Shown piece after piece: positions 1 through 9,003 of a DNA stretch of 64,000 nucleotides. Origin of the DNA: an uncultured Kiloniellaceae bacterium. Lineage in GTDB: Bacteria > Pseudomonadota > Alphaproteobacteria > Kiloniellales > Kiloniellaceae. A program made the translations under genes and the position numbers. Below the pieces are notes generated by a model that saw only the letters and a program-made list of their open reading frames with translations, was not told the origin of the DNA and ran no database searches. Where the stretch lies: contig CANMQP010000007.1 in NCBI GenBank assembly GCA_947500035.1, positions 248,001 through 312,000 on the forward strand, written 5' to 3'. Each line of letters starts with the position of its first letter. Position 1 is the stretch's first letter.

Positions 1-462
1 GTCTTACTCAGCAACATCGAAACCGCTACAGAAGCGGCTTTGGAGAGGGCGCAGAAGGCACTTGACGATGTGACGAAGAATGCCGCGCGCTTGCCCGATG
101 GTCGCGCGGTCTTCAAAGACAAGGACGGCAACGTTTGGACCGAAGACGGCAAGAGGGTCGATCCTAAAACTACGGCTGGCATTGTCTGGCCGGACGGCGC
201 GCCAACGCGCGAAGAATATTTGGAACGCAGGCGAGCGCTTGAAGAGCTGCGCCGCTATCAAGTCGATGTCATCGGCAAGGCGCGGGACCGCATGAATGAT
301 CCTGACGACCCACTATCGAAAGACGAGTTAAAGCGGATTCAAAAAATGCTTGAAGAGACAAATCCGGCAGTAGGCAGGCGTGAAGTCGCACCCGACACAG
401 AACCGGAACCTGCTAACGTGAAAACCGCGTCGCATGAGATAGAGGTTTTCAAGTTCGATTAG
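1..462 (+). CDS. Hypothetical island protein, 5'-truncated by window edge
   Basis: The reading frame is open from base 1, so the N-terminus lies upstream of the window; the first possible start inside (a TTG at 40) would cut through an amphipathic helix. The visible 153 residues are highly charged and helical. They contain a DGRAVFKDKDGNVWTEDG stretch, then a proline-containing segment (IVWPDGAPTREEYLERR), a long E/R/K helix, and end in EIEVFKFD. No signal peptide or membrane segment is visible. I recognise the general look of island-borne proteins of unknown role but no named family. It ends 5 bp before the convergent gene at 467. A structural or helix-rich scaffolding protein is possible but unproven. 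Confidence 0.6.
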   Translation, partial: VLLSNIETATEAALERAQKALDDVTKNAARLPDGRAVFKDKDGNVWTEDGKRVDPKTTAGIVWPDGAPTREEYLERRRALEELRRYQVDVIGKARDRMNDPDDPLSKDELKRIQKMLEETNPAVGRREVAPDTEPEPANVKTASHEIEVFKFD

Positions 463-466
463 CGCT

Positions 467-841
467 TCAGGGCCTTGCACTCTTAAAGCTGCCGCAATGC
501 TTTTGGATCACCCCCAATATGATGCCGCGCGGATGGTATGAGGGGTTTTTATCCATCACATCACGGATAAACGTATTGGCGGCGTGTTCGTCCCCGAAAT
601 ACCAATCATCAATGCATGTAGCTTGTGTTTTGTTGCTCTGTGCCGCGATCAAGCTCGCCATGCCCACAGATGTACGAATGTAGAAATCTTGGCTGTCTCT
701 TTTCCACGTCAGGAACTCCGATGATTTGAAGATTTCGGCGCGCAGCGCGTGAGGATGAAACGCTAAGCCTGCGCTGATCAAAGCAGCAACAACAGCCCAC
801 TGTGTGACGTTTCGAAAGGTTGCACGGAGCGGTCTCGACAT
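467..841 (-). CDS. Small secreted protein of unknown function
   Basis: This 124-residue protein has a basic N-terminus followed by a hydrophobic stretch (about residues 14-35) and an ALRAE site that looks like a signal peptidase I cleavage point, so export to the periplasm is likely. The mature part has two cysteines (CIDDWYFG and KHCG) that could form one disulfide. The start at 841 is supported by an AGGAG six bases upstream of ATG. The overall layout, a small alpha-helical two-cysteine exported protein, resembles Rap1a/HdeA-like periplasmic proteins, but I see no diagnostic motif. It is convergent with the gene to its left and sits in the accessory zone of the island. Confidence 0.65.
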   Translation of the reverse strand: MSRPLRATFRNVTQWAVVAALISAGLAFHPHALRAEIFKSSEFLTWKRDSQDFYIRTSVGMASLIAAQSNKTQATCIDDWYFGDEHAANTFIRDVMDKNPSYHPRGIILGVIQKHCGSFKSARP

Positions 842-881
842 ATTTTGCTCCTGAGGAAATGTTCTATGTGAAGAGAAGACA

Positions 882-902
882 CCGCCCGAGAAATCCGGGC
901 GG
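882..902 (-). terminator. Possible hairpin after PEP-CTERM gene
   Basis: A perfect 7-bp GC stem (CCGCCCG/CGGGCGG) with a 7-nt loop lies 29 bp past the stop of the minus-strand PEP-CTERM gene. The following minus-strand bases are only moderately T-rich, so it is at best a weak intrinsic terminator. Confidence 0.4.
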
Positions 903-930
903 CTCGAAGTTTTAGAAGGTCGTTCGATGT

Positions 931-1584
931 TCAGGCCGCCCGGCGCCTGCGCTTTGCCACGGCCAGCCCCACAAGACCAAGGCCAAGCATGGCAAGGCTC
1001 TGTGGCTCGGGAATTGGCGATGCGTCGATTTCCTCAACCCTCAGAGCGATATTGTAATCGGCTGTATATTCGCCGACGCCCAGACCTGAACGGCCAAAGA
1101 TGTTTGCAGAGATCAGGTTGGGGGATGTGAACTCCAGCGCAAGAGGTCCAAAACCACCAGCTGGTGAGATGCCATGTAACGCACTGCCTCCCGGAACCCC
1201 AATAAAGTTATCAATGCCCGCGGCTGGAATGGCACTTGATGAAAAGCTAATCAGCGCCGGACCTGTCACGTTCATCACGCGGACAAAGACTTCAACGATG
1301 GCAAAGCCTGTTGGAAGTGTGAACAAGATGGAGTCTTGCGTATCCACCCCCGAGAAACTGCAATCGATCAGCAAGCCACGATCAACGCACTCTCCTGTAA
1401 GCGAGCCGGATACCGAGTTTAGACCTGTACTCAAAGTGCCGATGTTATCGCTCCCCAAAGACAGGGAATTGGAAAAGTCTATCGTTTCCTGAACGATCAA
1501 TCCGGCATGGGCCGGTAATGGCGCAAAGGCAAAAGCGCTAAGCACCAAGGCCGCCGCCGCAGCCCTGAACCTATCAAATGTCAT
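931..1584 (-). CDS. PEP-CTERM sorting domain protein (island copy)
   Basis: Secreted protein of 217 residues. It has an N-terminal signal peptide (hydrophobic run ending LPAHAG), a Gly/Ser/Ile-rich beta-type body, and a C-terminal sorting signal made of SPIPEPQSLAMLGLGLVGL followed by a basic AKRRRRAA tail. That tripartite PEP motif, membrane helix and Arg cluster is the known target of exosortase (EpsH/Xrt), which cleaves it at the membrane for surface or exopolysaccharide attachment. The start at 1584 is chosen because GGGAG lies six bases upstream; the longer frame to 1611 has no ribosome site. No exosortase gene is in this window. A second, unrelated PEP-CTERM protein is at 41823-42431. 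Body function is unknown. Confidence 0.85.
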   Translation of the reverse strand: MTFDRFRAAAAALVLSAFAFAPLPAHAGLIVQETIDFSNSLSLGSDNIGTLSTGLNSVSGSLTGECVDRGLLIDCSFSGVDTQDSILFTLPTGFAIVEVFVRVMNVTGPALISFSSSAIPAAGIDNFIGVPGGSALHGISPAGGFGPLALEFTSPNLISANIFGRSGLGVGEYTADYNIALRVEEIDASPIPEPQSLAMLGLGLVGLAVAKRRRRAA

Positions 1585-1897
1585 GAATTTGCTCCCGGTT
1601 GAACACACCAACTTCTATCTAGAAGTTGACGAAGCCCGGAAACTCGGGGGTTTCGAGCACAGCTTTTGATAGAACAGGGGGCAGTCAGGCCCGCAAAGCC
1701 CGTTGACCTCGAAGCGATTTTCCTATTTCATCAATTAATAGATATTTATTGATAAGTTTTTCTCTTTAAAAGTGCTTCGTCAGTTTACAAAATCAAGTGC
1801 TATAGGAGCATTTAACACGCTCGAAAAACGCGTATTTTCAGTATCTTAATGCGAAACAAGGAGAGCTTATAGAGTACAACACCAAACAAGTTGCCGC
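1585..1897. other. AT-rich intergenic region before integrase
   Basis: This 313-bp stretch between the divergent PEP-CTERM and tyrosine recombinase genes is clearly AT-richer than its flanks, especially 1730-1860. I see no gene, tRNA fragment or strong hairpin. It must hold both promoters and could contain a recombinase core site. Confidence 0.4.
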
Positions 1898-2533
1898 ATG
1901 CGAACTATGTCAAAACCCGCTTTAAGAAACCCCTTCCGACCTGCGCCTGGCTCATCTATTACCGTTGAGCCTATTCGCAACCTGCGCGCGATCATAGCTA
2001 TCAAGAAGAATTTGCGTGGTAATCTGCGAAACCTGTGCCTGTTTACCTTCGGCATCAACACGGCCTATCGCGCAGGCGAGATTTTATCTCTGCGGATAAA
2101 GCAAGTCTCACATCTGGGTCCCGGCGAACGGCTTAACCTCAAACAGGGTAAGAACAAGGCCTATCGCGATGCGACATTGAATCATAGTGTCGTTTCCTCG
2201 TTGCAGGCCTGGCTGGCTGCTCATCCCTGCCCGGTCCCTGACGCGCCATTGTTTCTTTCGCAGCGGGGCAATGCTTCGATCTGCGTGTCAACGCTCAATC
2301 ATCTTGTGAAGGATTGGTGCGATGAAATTGGACTAGTTGGCAATTACGGCTCTCACTCATTGCGCAAGACATGGGGCTACCAGCAACTACGCGGCAATGC
2401 CAAAACCCCACCCCATCTTGTCATGCCGATCTTGATGGAAGCCTATGGCCATGCGACGCAGCGTCAGACACTCCAATACCTATGTATCCAGCCCGATGAG
2501 GTCGCGAGCCTATTTATGGAGATGGAGCTGTGA
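1898..2533 (+). CDS. Tyrosine recombinase (phage integrase family), catalytic domain
   Basis: The protein is 211 residues, shorter than a full XerC/D or phage integrase (about 300 to 400). It begins just before the catalytic domain and has only a short N-terminal segment instead of a full SAM-like DNA-binding domain. Catalytic residues can be followed in order: Arg in AYRAGEILSLR, Lys in LKQGKNKA, the HxxR box in SHSLRKTWGYQ, His in YGHATQRQT and the nucleophile Tyr in TLQYL. The set is complete, so it may be active. The known family cuts and rejoins DNA at short core sites. Starts at 1898 or 1907 are both possible; neither has a strong ribosome site. It is followed 70 bp later by a broken serine recombinase, suggesting a recombination hot spot. 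Confidence 0.85.
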   Translation: MRTMSKPALRNPFRPAPGSSITVEPIRNLRAIIAIKKNLRGNLRNLCLFTFGINTAYRAGEILSLRIKQVSHLGPGERLNLKQGKNKAYRDATLNHSVVSSLQAWLAAHPCPVPDAPLFLSQRGNASICVSTLNHLVKDWCDEIGLVGNYGSHSLRKTWGYQQLRGNAKTPPHLVMPILMEAYGHATQRQTLQYLCIQPDEVASLFMEMEL

Positions 2534-2603
2534 GTGTGTTGGTCGCAAAAAAACTGCAATTCATCGACACATTGAGGAGAAACCATGCGGAGGATGCCGC
2601 GTA

Positions 2604-3195
2604 GTGATTTGGATTAGTATATTTGTGTACGCCTACGCCAGCGCCGCACAGATTGAGAGTTGATGTGCTGAATCAGGCTGAATGCGAGCGTGTGTACAAA
2701 GACCATTGCATCTCAGGCGGCAAGGCAGAGCGGCCCGGTCTCGACGAAGCGCTTCGGGATCTGCAAGAAGGCGATGTGATGATCGTCTATAAGCTGGATC
2801 GGCTCGGGCGGTCCATCCTGCATCTGGCTGATGTCTTAACGCGCATGGACAATGACGGTATTCATTTTTGCTCTCTGACTGAGGGGATTAACACGATGAC
2901 GCCAGGCGCTCGGTTTGTCTTTCATGTTTTTGCCGCCGTCGCTGAGTTCACCCGCGACTTGATTAGAAAGAATACTGCCAGTGGTTTGAGAGCAGCTCGC
3001 GAGCGAGGCGTACAAATTGGGCGACCTTATTTGATGGACAAGGATATGATCATCGAGGCATACCACTATATGTGCAAAGAGTGTCGGACCCTGGAGCAAA
3101 CGGCCCAACGCTTCAATGTCTCCAAAAGCACACTAATACGTGGATTTAAGCGATTAGACCTTAAACAAAAACTGTCAAAGCGACCCAATCAGTAA
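2604..3195 (+). pseudogene. Frameshifted serine recombinase (resolvase/invertase)
   Basis: From 2623 one frame encodes a resolvase core: CERVYKDHCISGGKAERPGL, a YKLDRLGRSILHL segment that matches the conserved DRLGR arginine motif, AEFTRDLIRKNT helix E, and a C-terminal helix-turn-helix (about LEQTAQRFNVSKSTLIRGF). The catalytic-serine segment is missing from that frame. It is present one frame over: codons from 2622 read VYAYASAAQIES, corresponding to the family's YARVSTxxQ, and stop at 2661-2663. A GTG at 2604 would start that frame. The simplest reading is a single frameshift near 2650-2665 that inactivated the enzyme. Programmed frameshifting or a sequencing error are alternatives. The 3' end overlaps the convergent STAND gene by 7 bp. 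Confidence 0.75.
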
Positions 3196-6100
3196 TTGTT
3201 GGTACTTTTTGTATCGTCCGTTGCACCGGCCTCGATCAAGCAGTCCACAATACCTTGATGCCCTCCCTCACGTGCAAGAATCAATGCCGTCTTGTGATCG
3301 TCAGTCAAGCTCATTTCGAGTGCAGCGCCAGCGGTAATTAAGCTTTCTACGACACCCAAATGACCCGTCGCACTGGCGAACATTAGCGCCGTCGCACCAA
3401 TGTCCGTCATTCTCGCATCGAGTGCGGCGCCAGCCGAGATCAGGCGGTCAACTACATCTGAATGGCCTGATTCGCTGGCAATCATTAGTGCTGTCAAGCC
3501 ATTACTGATCTTTCTATGATCAACTGAGGCTCCAGCTTCGATCAAACACCTGACGACACCTGAATGACCTTTCTCACTAGCGAGCATCAGCGAAGTCATG
3601 CCATCGACCCTCGCTTGGTCAAGCATGGCTCCAGCGTCGATCAAGCAACCAACGATATCCACATGACCTGAAGCACTGGCGGCCATCAGGGACGTCCATC
3701 CAGTATCCAGTGCTTTTTGGTTGACCTGTGCTCCGGCTCCGATGAGGCGTTCAACAACGCCCAAGTGCCCGTGTTGGCAAGAAAGTATTAGTGGCGTCCA
3801 ACCATTATCTTTGGCCTTCCAATCGACCGTTGCACCTGCCTTGATTAGGCGATTAGCGATATCTAAATGACCGTTCTGACTGGCGATCATCAGCGCCGTC
3901 ACACCATTGACCATGGTTTCCTTGTCAACCGTCGCACCTGCCTTGATTAGGTAGTCGGCCACATCTAAATGACCTGACTCACTCGCTAGAATCAGTGCCG
4001 TGACGCCATTGCCTACCGTTCCCAGATCGATCGAGGCGCCAGCGCCAATTAGATGATCGATGACACTTGAATGACCTTTCACACTAGCGAGCATCAGCGC
4101 AGTCATGCCGTTATCAGTTCTTGCCTGGTTGACCAACGCTCCGGCCGCGATCAGGCGGGCGACGACATCCAAATGGCCGAACTGACTAGCAATCATCAGC
4201 GCTGTCACGCCACTGTCGGTTCTTCCCTGGTCGATCTTAGCGCCAGCTTCAACTAGGCAATCGACAATATCTAAACGACCTTTCTCACTGGCGATCATCA
4301 ACGCTGTCAGACCGTTGTTTACCATTCCCTGATCGACTGTGGCGCCAGCATCGATCAAGCGGTCAACCACACTCAAGTGATCAAATTCACTCGCGACCAT
4401 CAGTGCCGTGATGCCATTGCCTACCATTCCCTGATCGATTGAGGCGCCAGCATCTATTAGATGATCGACGACACCTGAATGACCTTTCTCACTAGCGAGC
4501 ATCAGTGCCGTTATGCCGTTGTCAGTTCTTGCCTGGTCGACCAGCGCTCCGGCCGCGATCAGGCGAGCGACGACACCTAAGCGGCCGTTCTGACTAGCAA
4601 ACATCAGCGCTGTCTCGCCATTGTCAGTTCTTCCCTGGTTGACCTTAGAGCCTGCCTCAACTAAGCAATTGACGATATCTAAGTGCCCGTTCTGACTAGC
4701 TGCCATCAGCGCTGTCAAACCTTCGTTCACCGTCCCCTGATCGACCGTGGCGCCAGCATTAATCAGTAGCTCAACTACATCCAAGTGATTTAATTCACTC
4801 GCGAGCATTAGTGCCGTTGCACCATCGCAAGTTCGTTCCTGGTCGACCGCGGTGCCTGCATTGATCAGGTAATCGACGACTGCCGAAAACCCTTTACTAC
4901 TGGCGATCATCAGCGCTGTCATACCGTTGTCATTTCTTGCTTGGTCGACCAGCGCCCCGGCCGCAATGAGGCGGGCGACGACATCCAAATGGCCGAACTG
5001 ACTTGCGGCCATCAGTGCAGTAAAGCCCTCATTCTTCGTTCCGCAATTAGTCGTCGCGTCAGCCATAAGGAGACTCTCGATAACGTCCAGATGTCCTTCT
5101 TGACAAGCTATTATCAGCGGCGTCCAGCCATTACTTGTGGCATCCCAATCGACTGTCGCCCCCGCCTCGACAAGGCGATCAACGACATCCGAATAGCCGT
5201 GCTCACTGGCAGTCACCAACGCAGTTATGCCGTTGTCAGTTCTTGCCTGGTCGACCAGTGCTCCTGCCGCAATCAGGCGGCCAACGACACTCGAATGACC
5301 AGATTCACTGGCGACAATTAACGCCGTCAAGCCTTCCTTCGTCGTTCTCCGTTCGACAGCGGCCCCAACTTCGATCAAACGGTTAACGACTTCCAGATGC
5401 CCCATCTCGCTGGCTGACATCAAAGCTGTCCAGCCACTGCCAATCCTTCCCTGATCAATGGTGACGTTGGCCTTAATAAGGCAGTTAACAACATCCAGAT
5501 GACCTGAATTGCTGGCGGCCATCAGTGCGGTCCAGCCGGTACCCGATGCTCCATGATTGACCTTTGCACCGGCCTTGATAAGACGTTCGACAATATACAG
5601 GTGTCCTTCTTGACACGCAGAAATAAGCGGAGTGAAGCCGTCTTTGGCCTCCCAGTCCACGGCGGCACCTGCCTTTATCAGGCGATCGACAATACTTAAA
5701 TTGCCGGAGTAGCAGGCGGTCCTGAGGGCGGTCTGGCCACTATCGGTCCTTCTCTGATCAACGATGGCTCCAGCTTCTATAAGGCGGTCAACGACACCCA
5801 GATGACCCGCCGAGCTGGCGGCCATCAATGCTGTCCAACCTTCGTCTCTGTGGCCGAAATTCGGATCAGCACCTTCACCGATCAACCAATCAACGATGGG
5901 AACATGGCCAGCTTGTGAAGCAACCATCAAGACCGTCCATCCTTGATTTTGATAGGAGTCTAGATGCTTTCCGAAAAACCGCAAGATTGACTTTGACGCG
6001 ACCAGACAACCTTGAATGACGGCCAACATGAGGGCGGATCGATTGGTTTTCCCACGATCTTCAAAGGCCATAAGGGTTGCCTTGAGTGCTTCATGATGGT

Positions 6101-8117
6101 GCTTACTTAGCCGCCCTTCAGCCGCCAACCATTCATAATAATGGACAACCGCAATTGCAGATTCGTTCCGAAGCGTGCCCGAACTCGCCGCCCGCAAGTC
6201 TGCCAGGTCAAGCTGATGCGCGAAACGCCGAACAAGCTCATTCAACCCAGCTTTCCGGCATTGCTTGATGGCATCTCCCAGCGCAATCGAAACTGCCTGT
6301 CGCATCAGCTTATCGACCAGGAACCATTTCGGCGTAAGAAATTGATGCAGAGCTGCCCAGGAGTCCCTGACGCTCGAAAGATTCTGATCGTCATTGATCA
6401 AATTGCGGACGAGACGTTGCAAGGTTTCCAGAAACGCTTTTGCCGCTTCTTCCTCCTGCTCCGGTGAACTATGTGTGCTGAGCACCGAGGCGAGGGTTTC
6501 AAACATCTCGGGTTTGGCGCGGAATTTATGAACAAACTTCAAAAAGAAGGCTTCGCCCAGAATGTCTGGCTCGAATGGCTTGATGAATTGATCGTCATCG
6601 CCTGAAACGATCCGATTGCAAAACTGCATAAAAGCATCGAAATCATCACCAACGCCCTTACCGACGCATTCAGGCAAGTGAGCCAGTACGTCCGATTCGG
6701 AAAGTCCCCGTAACAGTGTCGCAGCAGACACATAGCATCCAACCCATGGACCAAGCGTTAGGGCGTGCTTATTTTTTTTATTATCTTCCCACGGAATGCG
6801 CTGCGCGCGCTCAAAGTAATGGGAGATCAGATCGCGGCGCGACAAGTTAGATAAATCGGGGCTCGCTTCTTGATAAAGGCGTTGCCCCATCAGCGCAGCA
6901 AAGAGCGGATGCCGGATGGAATCCCGTCTGCGGATATCGTCCTGTGTTAGATCCTGATCGGAGATCTCACCGATGGCCATCAATGCATTGGCCGCTCTGA
7001 CGACGACTTCGCTGTTACGGTCATAGCGCTTTTCCTGGGTGTAGGGGTCGGCGGCGCAAGCGATCACATCGCGTAACAAGGCAGTTTCGTTGGCCTCCGG
7101 CTCAAGCACGATAGGGAAAGGCTCAAACTGAATGCTATCGTTGTGGTCCAAAAAACCTTGATCCGGAACTGAGTGTTTCCAAGCGAAGTCTTCGTGCAGC
7201 TTTTCCGGCAAAAGATGGTCAAGGATTAGGAGTCTAATCGTACAGGGCGCATGATCTTTGAAGCGATCGATGATTGCGCCCATCACCTCACCGTAGTTAT
7301 AGGTGTAGTCGATGATGATCAGGGTGTTTTTGGTCGGTGTCCAATCGCGCCAAAGATCCGCATCGCGGCTCTCGATAAAGCCTGCATCCCAGCCATTTTC
7401 TTGATACTTCGCCATATAGCCACGCATCCATTCGGAAATGAGCCGTGTCTTTCCCGCGCCCGAAGGGGCAATGAGCGCGCCGATTAAAAAAGGCCGATCA
7501 TCTTTGACGAAGGCGTCAAGGAGTTCTTTCTCCTGTATGCGGCCAGACAGGGGGATGGAATGGTGGTTGTGCGGGTTGAGCCAGACTCCCTCGCGCGCAC
7601 CCTCGGCGAAGGCTGCTTTCTTGGAGACATGCGGGGGCCAACTAAACGGTGCGTTAGGTTTGGGCGGTAGATCTTTTGACCTGTTTGATGCCCCCATCGT
7701 GCCCAGAGAAACCGCAGATAAATCGGTGCTGTACAAAACTGGGGCTGAAACATCAAAAACACTGGGATCGTAAGGCCGAAATGGTTTCCCAATTACTCTG
7801 TAAGCCTCTCTTGCACGCGCTTCATCGACCTTGCAAAGCCACACAAAATAGGGCGGGAGAAGTTCTTTGTTACCGTCCTCGATACGCTCAAGATCACTCG
7901 CTGCACGACTGCGGTAGAGGTTGGGATTGCCTTCAATATCAATCCTGATCATTTCGGCATAAAGCCGAATTAGCGGCAAAACCTCTGTATAAAGTTCTTT
8001 GTTAGTTCTGTTTCCGCCAAATCTCTCGTTCCTTGCTTGCCGGATCAGTTCACTAATTTTCTTCCGTTGTGTCTTAGCCGTATCGACAAGATCAAGAACG
8101 TAGGCTTCCGCGGACAT
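3189..8117 (-). CDS. Giant STAND-type P-loop NTPase with C-terminal ankyrin repeat array
   Basis: A 1,642-residue protein. Residues 1-200 form a helical N-terminal region with no domain I recognise. About 205-330 is a P-loop NTPase module: Walker A APSGAGKTR at about 218-226 and Walker B TLIIIDYTY at about 265-273. About 330-720 is helical, as in STAND/AP-ATPase regulatory arms. About 725 to the end holds 27 ankyrin repeats of mostly 34 residues (consensus GxTALMxASxxGHLxVVxxLI), preceded by a degenerate one. Effector or unknown N-terminus, NTPase and repeat sensor is the known layout of STAND immune proteins (Avs, NLR-like), so an anti-phage or stress-sensor role is inferred. ATG 8117 is preferred to TTG 8135. 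It lies 60 bp downstream of the HRxDGPA-repeat gene on the same strand, probably one transcript. Membrane segments are not evident. Confidence 0.85.
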   Translation of the reverse strand: MSAEAYVLDLVDTAKTQRKKISELIRQARNERFGGNRTNKELYTEVLPLIRLYAEMIRIDIEGNPNLYRSRAASDLERIEDGNKELLPPYFVWLCKVDEARAREAYRVIGKPFRPYDPSVFDVSAPVLYSTDLSAVSLGTMGASNRSKDLPPKPNAPFSWPPHVSKKAAFAEGAREGVWLNPHNHHSIPLSGRIQEKELLDAFVKDDRPFLIGALIAPSGAGKTRLISEWMRGYMAKYQENGWDAGFIESRDADLWRDWTPTKNTLIIIDYTYNYGEVMGAIIDRFKDHAPCTIRLLILDHLLPEKLHEDFAWKHSVPDQGFLDHNDSIQFEPFPIVLEPEANETALLRDVIACAADPYTQEKRYDRNSEVVVRAANALMAIGEISDQDLTQDDIRRRDSIRHPLFAALMGQRLYQEASPDLSNLSRRDLISHYFERAQRIPWEDNKKNKHALTLGPWVGCYVSAATLLRGLSESDVLAHLPECVGKGVGDDFDAFMQFCNRIVSGDDDQFIKPFEPDILGEAFFLKFVHKFRAKPEMFETLASVLSTHSSPEQEEEAAKAFLETLQRLVRNLINDDQNLSSVRDSWAALHQFLTPKWFLVDKLMRQAVSIALGDAIKQCRKAGLNELVRRFAHQLDLADLRAASSGTLRNESAIAVVHYYEWLAAEGRLSKHHHEALKATLMAFEDRGKTNRSALMLAVIQGCLVASKSILRFFGKHLDSYQNQGWTVLMVASQAGHVPIVDWLIGEGADPNFGHRDEGWTALMAASSAGHLGVVDRLIEAGAIVDQRRTDSGQTALRTACYSGNLSIVDRLIKAGAAVDWEAKDGFTPLISACQEGHLYIVERLIKAGAKVNHGASGTGWTALMAASNSGHLDVVNCLIKANVTIDQGRIGSGWTALMSASEMGHLEVVNRLIEVGAAVERRTTKEGLTALIVASESGHSSVVGRLIAAGALVDQARTDNGITALVTASEHGYSDVVDRLVEAGATVDWDATSNGWTPLIIACQEGHLDVIESLLMADATTNCGTKNEGFTALMAASQFGHLDVVARLIAAGALVDQARNDNGMTALMIASSKGFSAVVDYLINAGTAVDQERTCDGATALMLASELNHLDVVELLINAGATVDQGTVNEGLTALMAASQNGHLDIVNCLVEAGSKVNQGRTDNGETALMFASQNGRLGVVARLIAAGALVDQARTDNGITALMLASEKGHSGVVDHLIDAGASIDQGMVGNGITALMVASEFDHLSVVDRLIDAGATVDQGMVNNGLTALMIASEKGRLDIVDCLVEAGAKIDQGRTDSGVTALMIASQFGHLDVVARLIAAGALVNQARTDNGMTALMLASVKGHSSVIDHLIGAGASIDLGTVGNGVTALILASESGHLDVADYLIKAGATVDKETMVNGVTALMIASQNGHLDIANRLIKAGATVDWKAKDNGWTPLILSCQHGHLGVVERLIGAGAQVNQKALDTGWTSLMAASASGHVDIVGCLIDAGAMLDQARVDGMTSLMLASEKGHSGVVRCLIEAGASVDHRKISNGLTALMIASESGHSDVVDRLISAGAALDARMTDIGATALMFASATGHLGVVESLITAGAALEMSLTDDHKTALILAREGGHQGIVDCLIEAGATDDTKSTNNY
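3195..5950 (-). repeat. 102-bp coding tandem repeat with 408-bp higher-order units
   Basis: The ankyrin array is a run of 102-bp units. Above this there is a four-repeat period. The same GCCGCGATCAGGCG-type block (plus strand) recurs starting at 4141, 4549 and 4957, exactly 408 bp apart, and a related copy lies at 5263, 306 bp further. At protein level, repeats 10-13, 14-17 and 18-21 align as three four-repeat blocks that each start with GHLDVVARLIAAGAL or a close variant. A DWxAxxGWTPLIxxCQ pair also recurs in repeats 3/4, 8/9 and 21/22. This shows growth by segmental duplication, mostly in 408-bp steps. Confidence 0.85.
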
Positions 8118-8177
8118 ACAAAGACCAATCGGCAATCATGGGATGCATATAGATGAACCATGGCGCACTGCAGGCGG

Positions 8178-8822
8178 TTACGCAATATCTGGTGTGTCCG
8201 TGCTGATGGAGAGGTTAGTTGGCGAATTCTGGTGCAGGATTTCACCGGTGTTAGGGTCCCGGTTGATGGTCGAGGGCCCGTCCTCTCTGTAGTGCTGACC
8301 ATTTTGCATCCATGAAGCGCTGGTTTGGACCCCGGTCGTTGGGTCCCGAGTGATGACAGCGGGACCATCTGTCCTATGGAACCTCCCATTCCTACTCCAA
8401 AAGGCGCTTACCAGCGTACCTGAGTTAAGATCGCGGTTGACGTATGCTGGACCGTCGTCCCGATGTTCCACGCCGCGGACGCTCCAATGCTCCTCAAGAA
8501 CGAGACCTGTAGGAATATGAACCTTCTTGGAAGAAGGCGCCCCTTCTCGATGTTCGTATCCTTTCCGGCACCAAACCTCGTGGTAGATGTCCGAATGCTC
8601 CTCAATGCGGGCTGGGCCATCGGCGCGATCCAACAATCCATCTTGGTACCACTCGCGCAATACGACTTGTCCTTTCGGATCACGAACAATAACCGCCGGC
8701 CCGTTGTGTCGGTCCTGCTTACTACCCACCAGCCAGGTTTCTCTAGTGTAACCAAGCTTATCTTCCAGGGTATCAAACTCCACTCTGTACGCTTTAAGAA
8801 TACTCACTATATTAATATACAT
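8178..8822 (-). CDS. HRxDGPA (MORN-like) tandem repeat protein
   Basis: A 214-residue cytoplasmic protein with no signal peptide or membrane helix. After a short N-terminal part it is made of about five to six degenerate repeats of 28-35 residues with the core WxxNGxxHRxDGPAxIxRDPxTG; clear copies occur at RHNGPAVIVRDPKG, RADGPARI, HRDDGPAYVNRD, HRTDGPAVITRDPTTG and YREDGPSTINRDPNTG. These resemble MORN-variant/YwqK-like beta-hairpin repeats seen in toxin-antitoxin and phage-linked proteins; no catalytic motif is visible, so a binding or scaffold role is inferred. ATG 8822 follows a strongly AT-rich promoter region. The gene is upstream of and on the same strand as the STAND-ankyrin gene (60 bp gap), so a functional partnership is likely but unproven. 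Confidence 0.7.
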   Translation of the reverse strand: MYINIVSILKAYRVEFDTLEDKLGYTRETWLVGSKQDRHNGPAVIVRDPKGQVVLREWYQDGLLDRADGPARIEEHSDIYHEVWCRKGYEHREGAPSSKKVHIPTGLVLEEHWSVRGVEHRDDGPAYVNRDLNSGTLVSAFWSRNGRFHRTDGPAVITRDPTTGVQTSASWMQNGQHYREDGPSTINRDPNTGEILHQNSPTNLSISTDTPDIA

Positions 8823-9003
8823 AATTTTTATGTATAAATCAAATTTGTTGAATTAAAGCCATTTTTTTAAGAGCCCCCGTTCCAGCCCCCCAACTAGCCT
8901 CATTTTTTCGTTCCGAAATCACCTGCAAGATTCAGCTCATCCGACGTTGGTTTTTATCAACCGGGACTGAGCTGGCCAGCGAGGTCTCCAACAGGAGATT
9001 TCG

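Noticed and set aside
3195-5950. CRISPR-like regular repeats
   Set aside because: The 102-bp period is continuous coding sequence for ankyrin repeats with no unique spacers between identical repeats.
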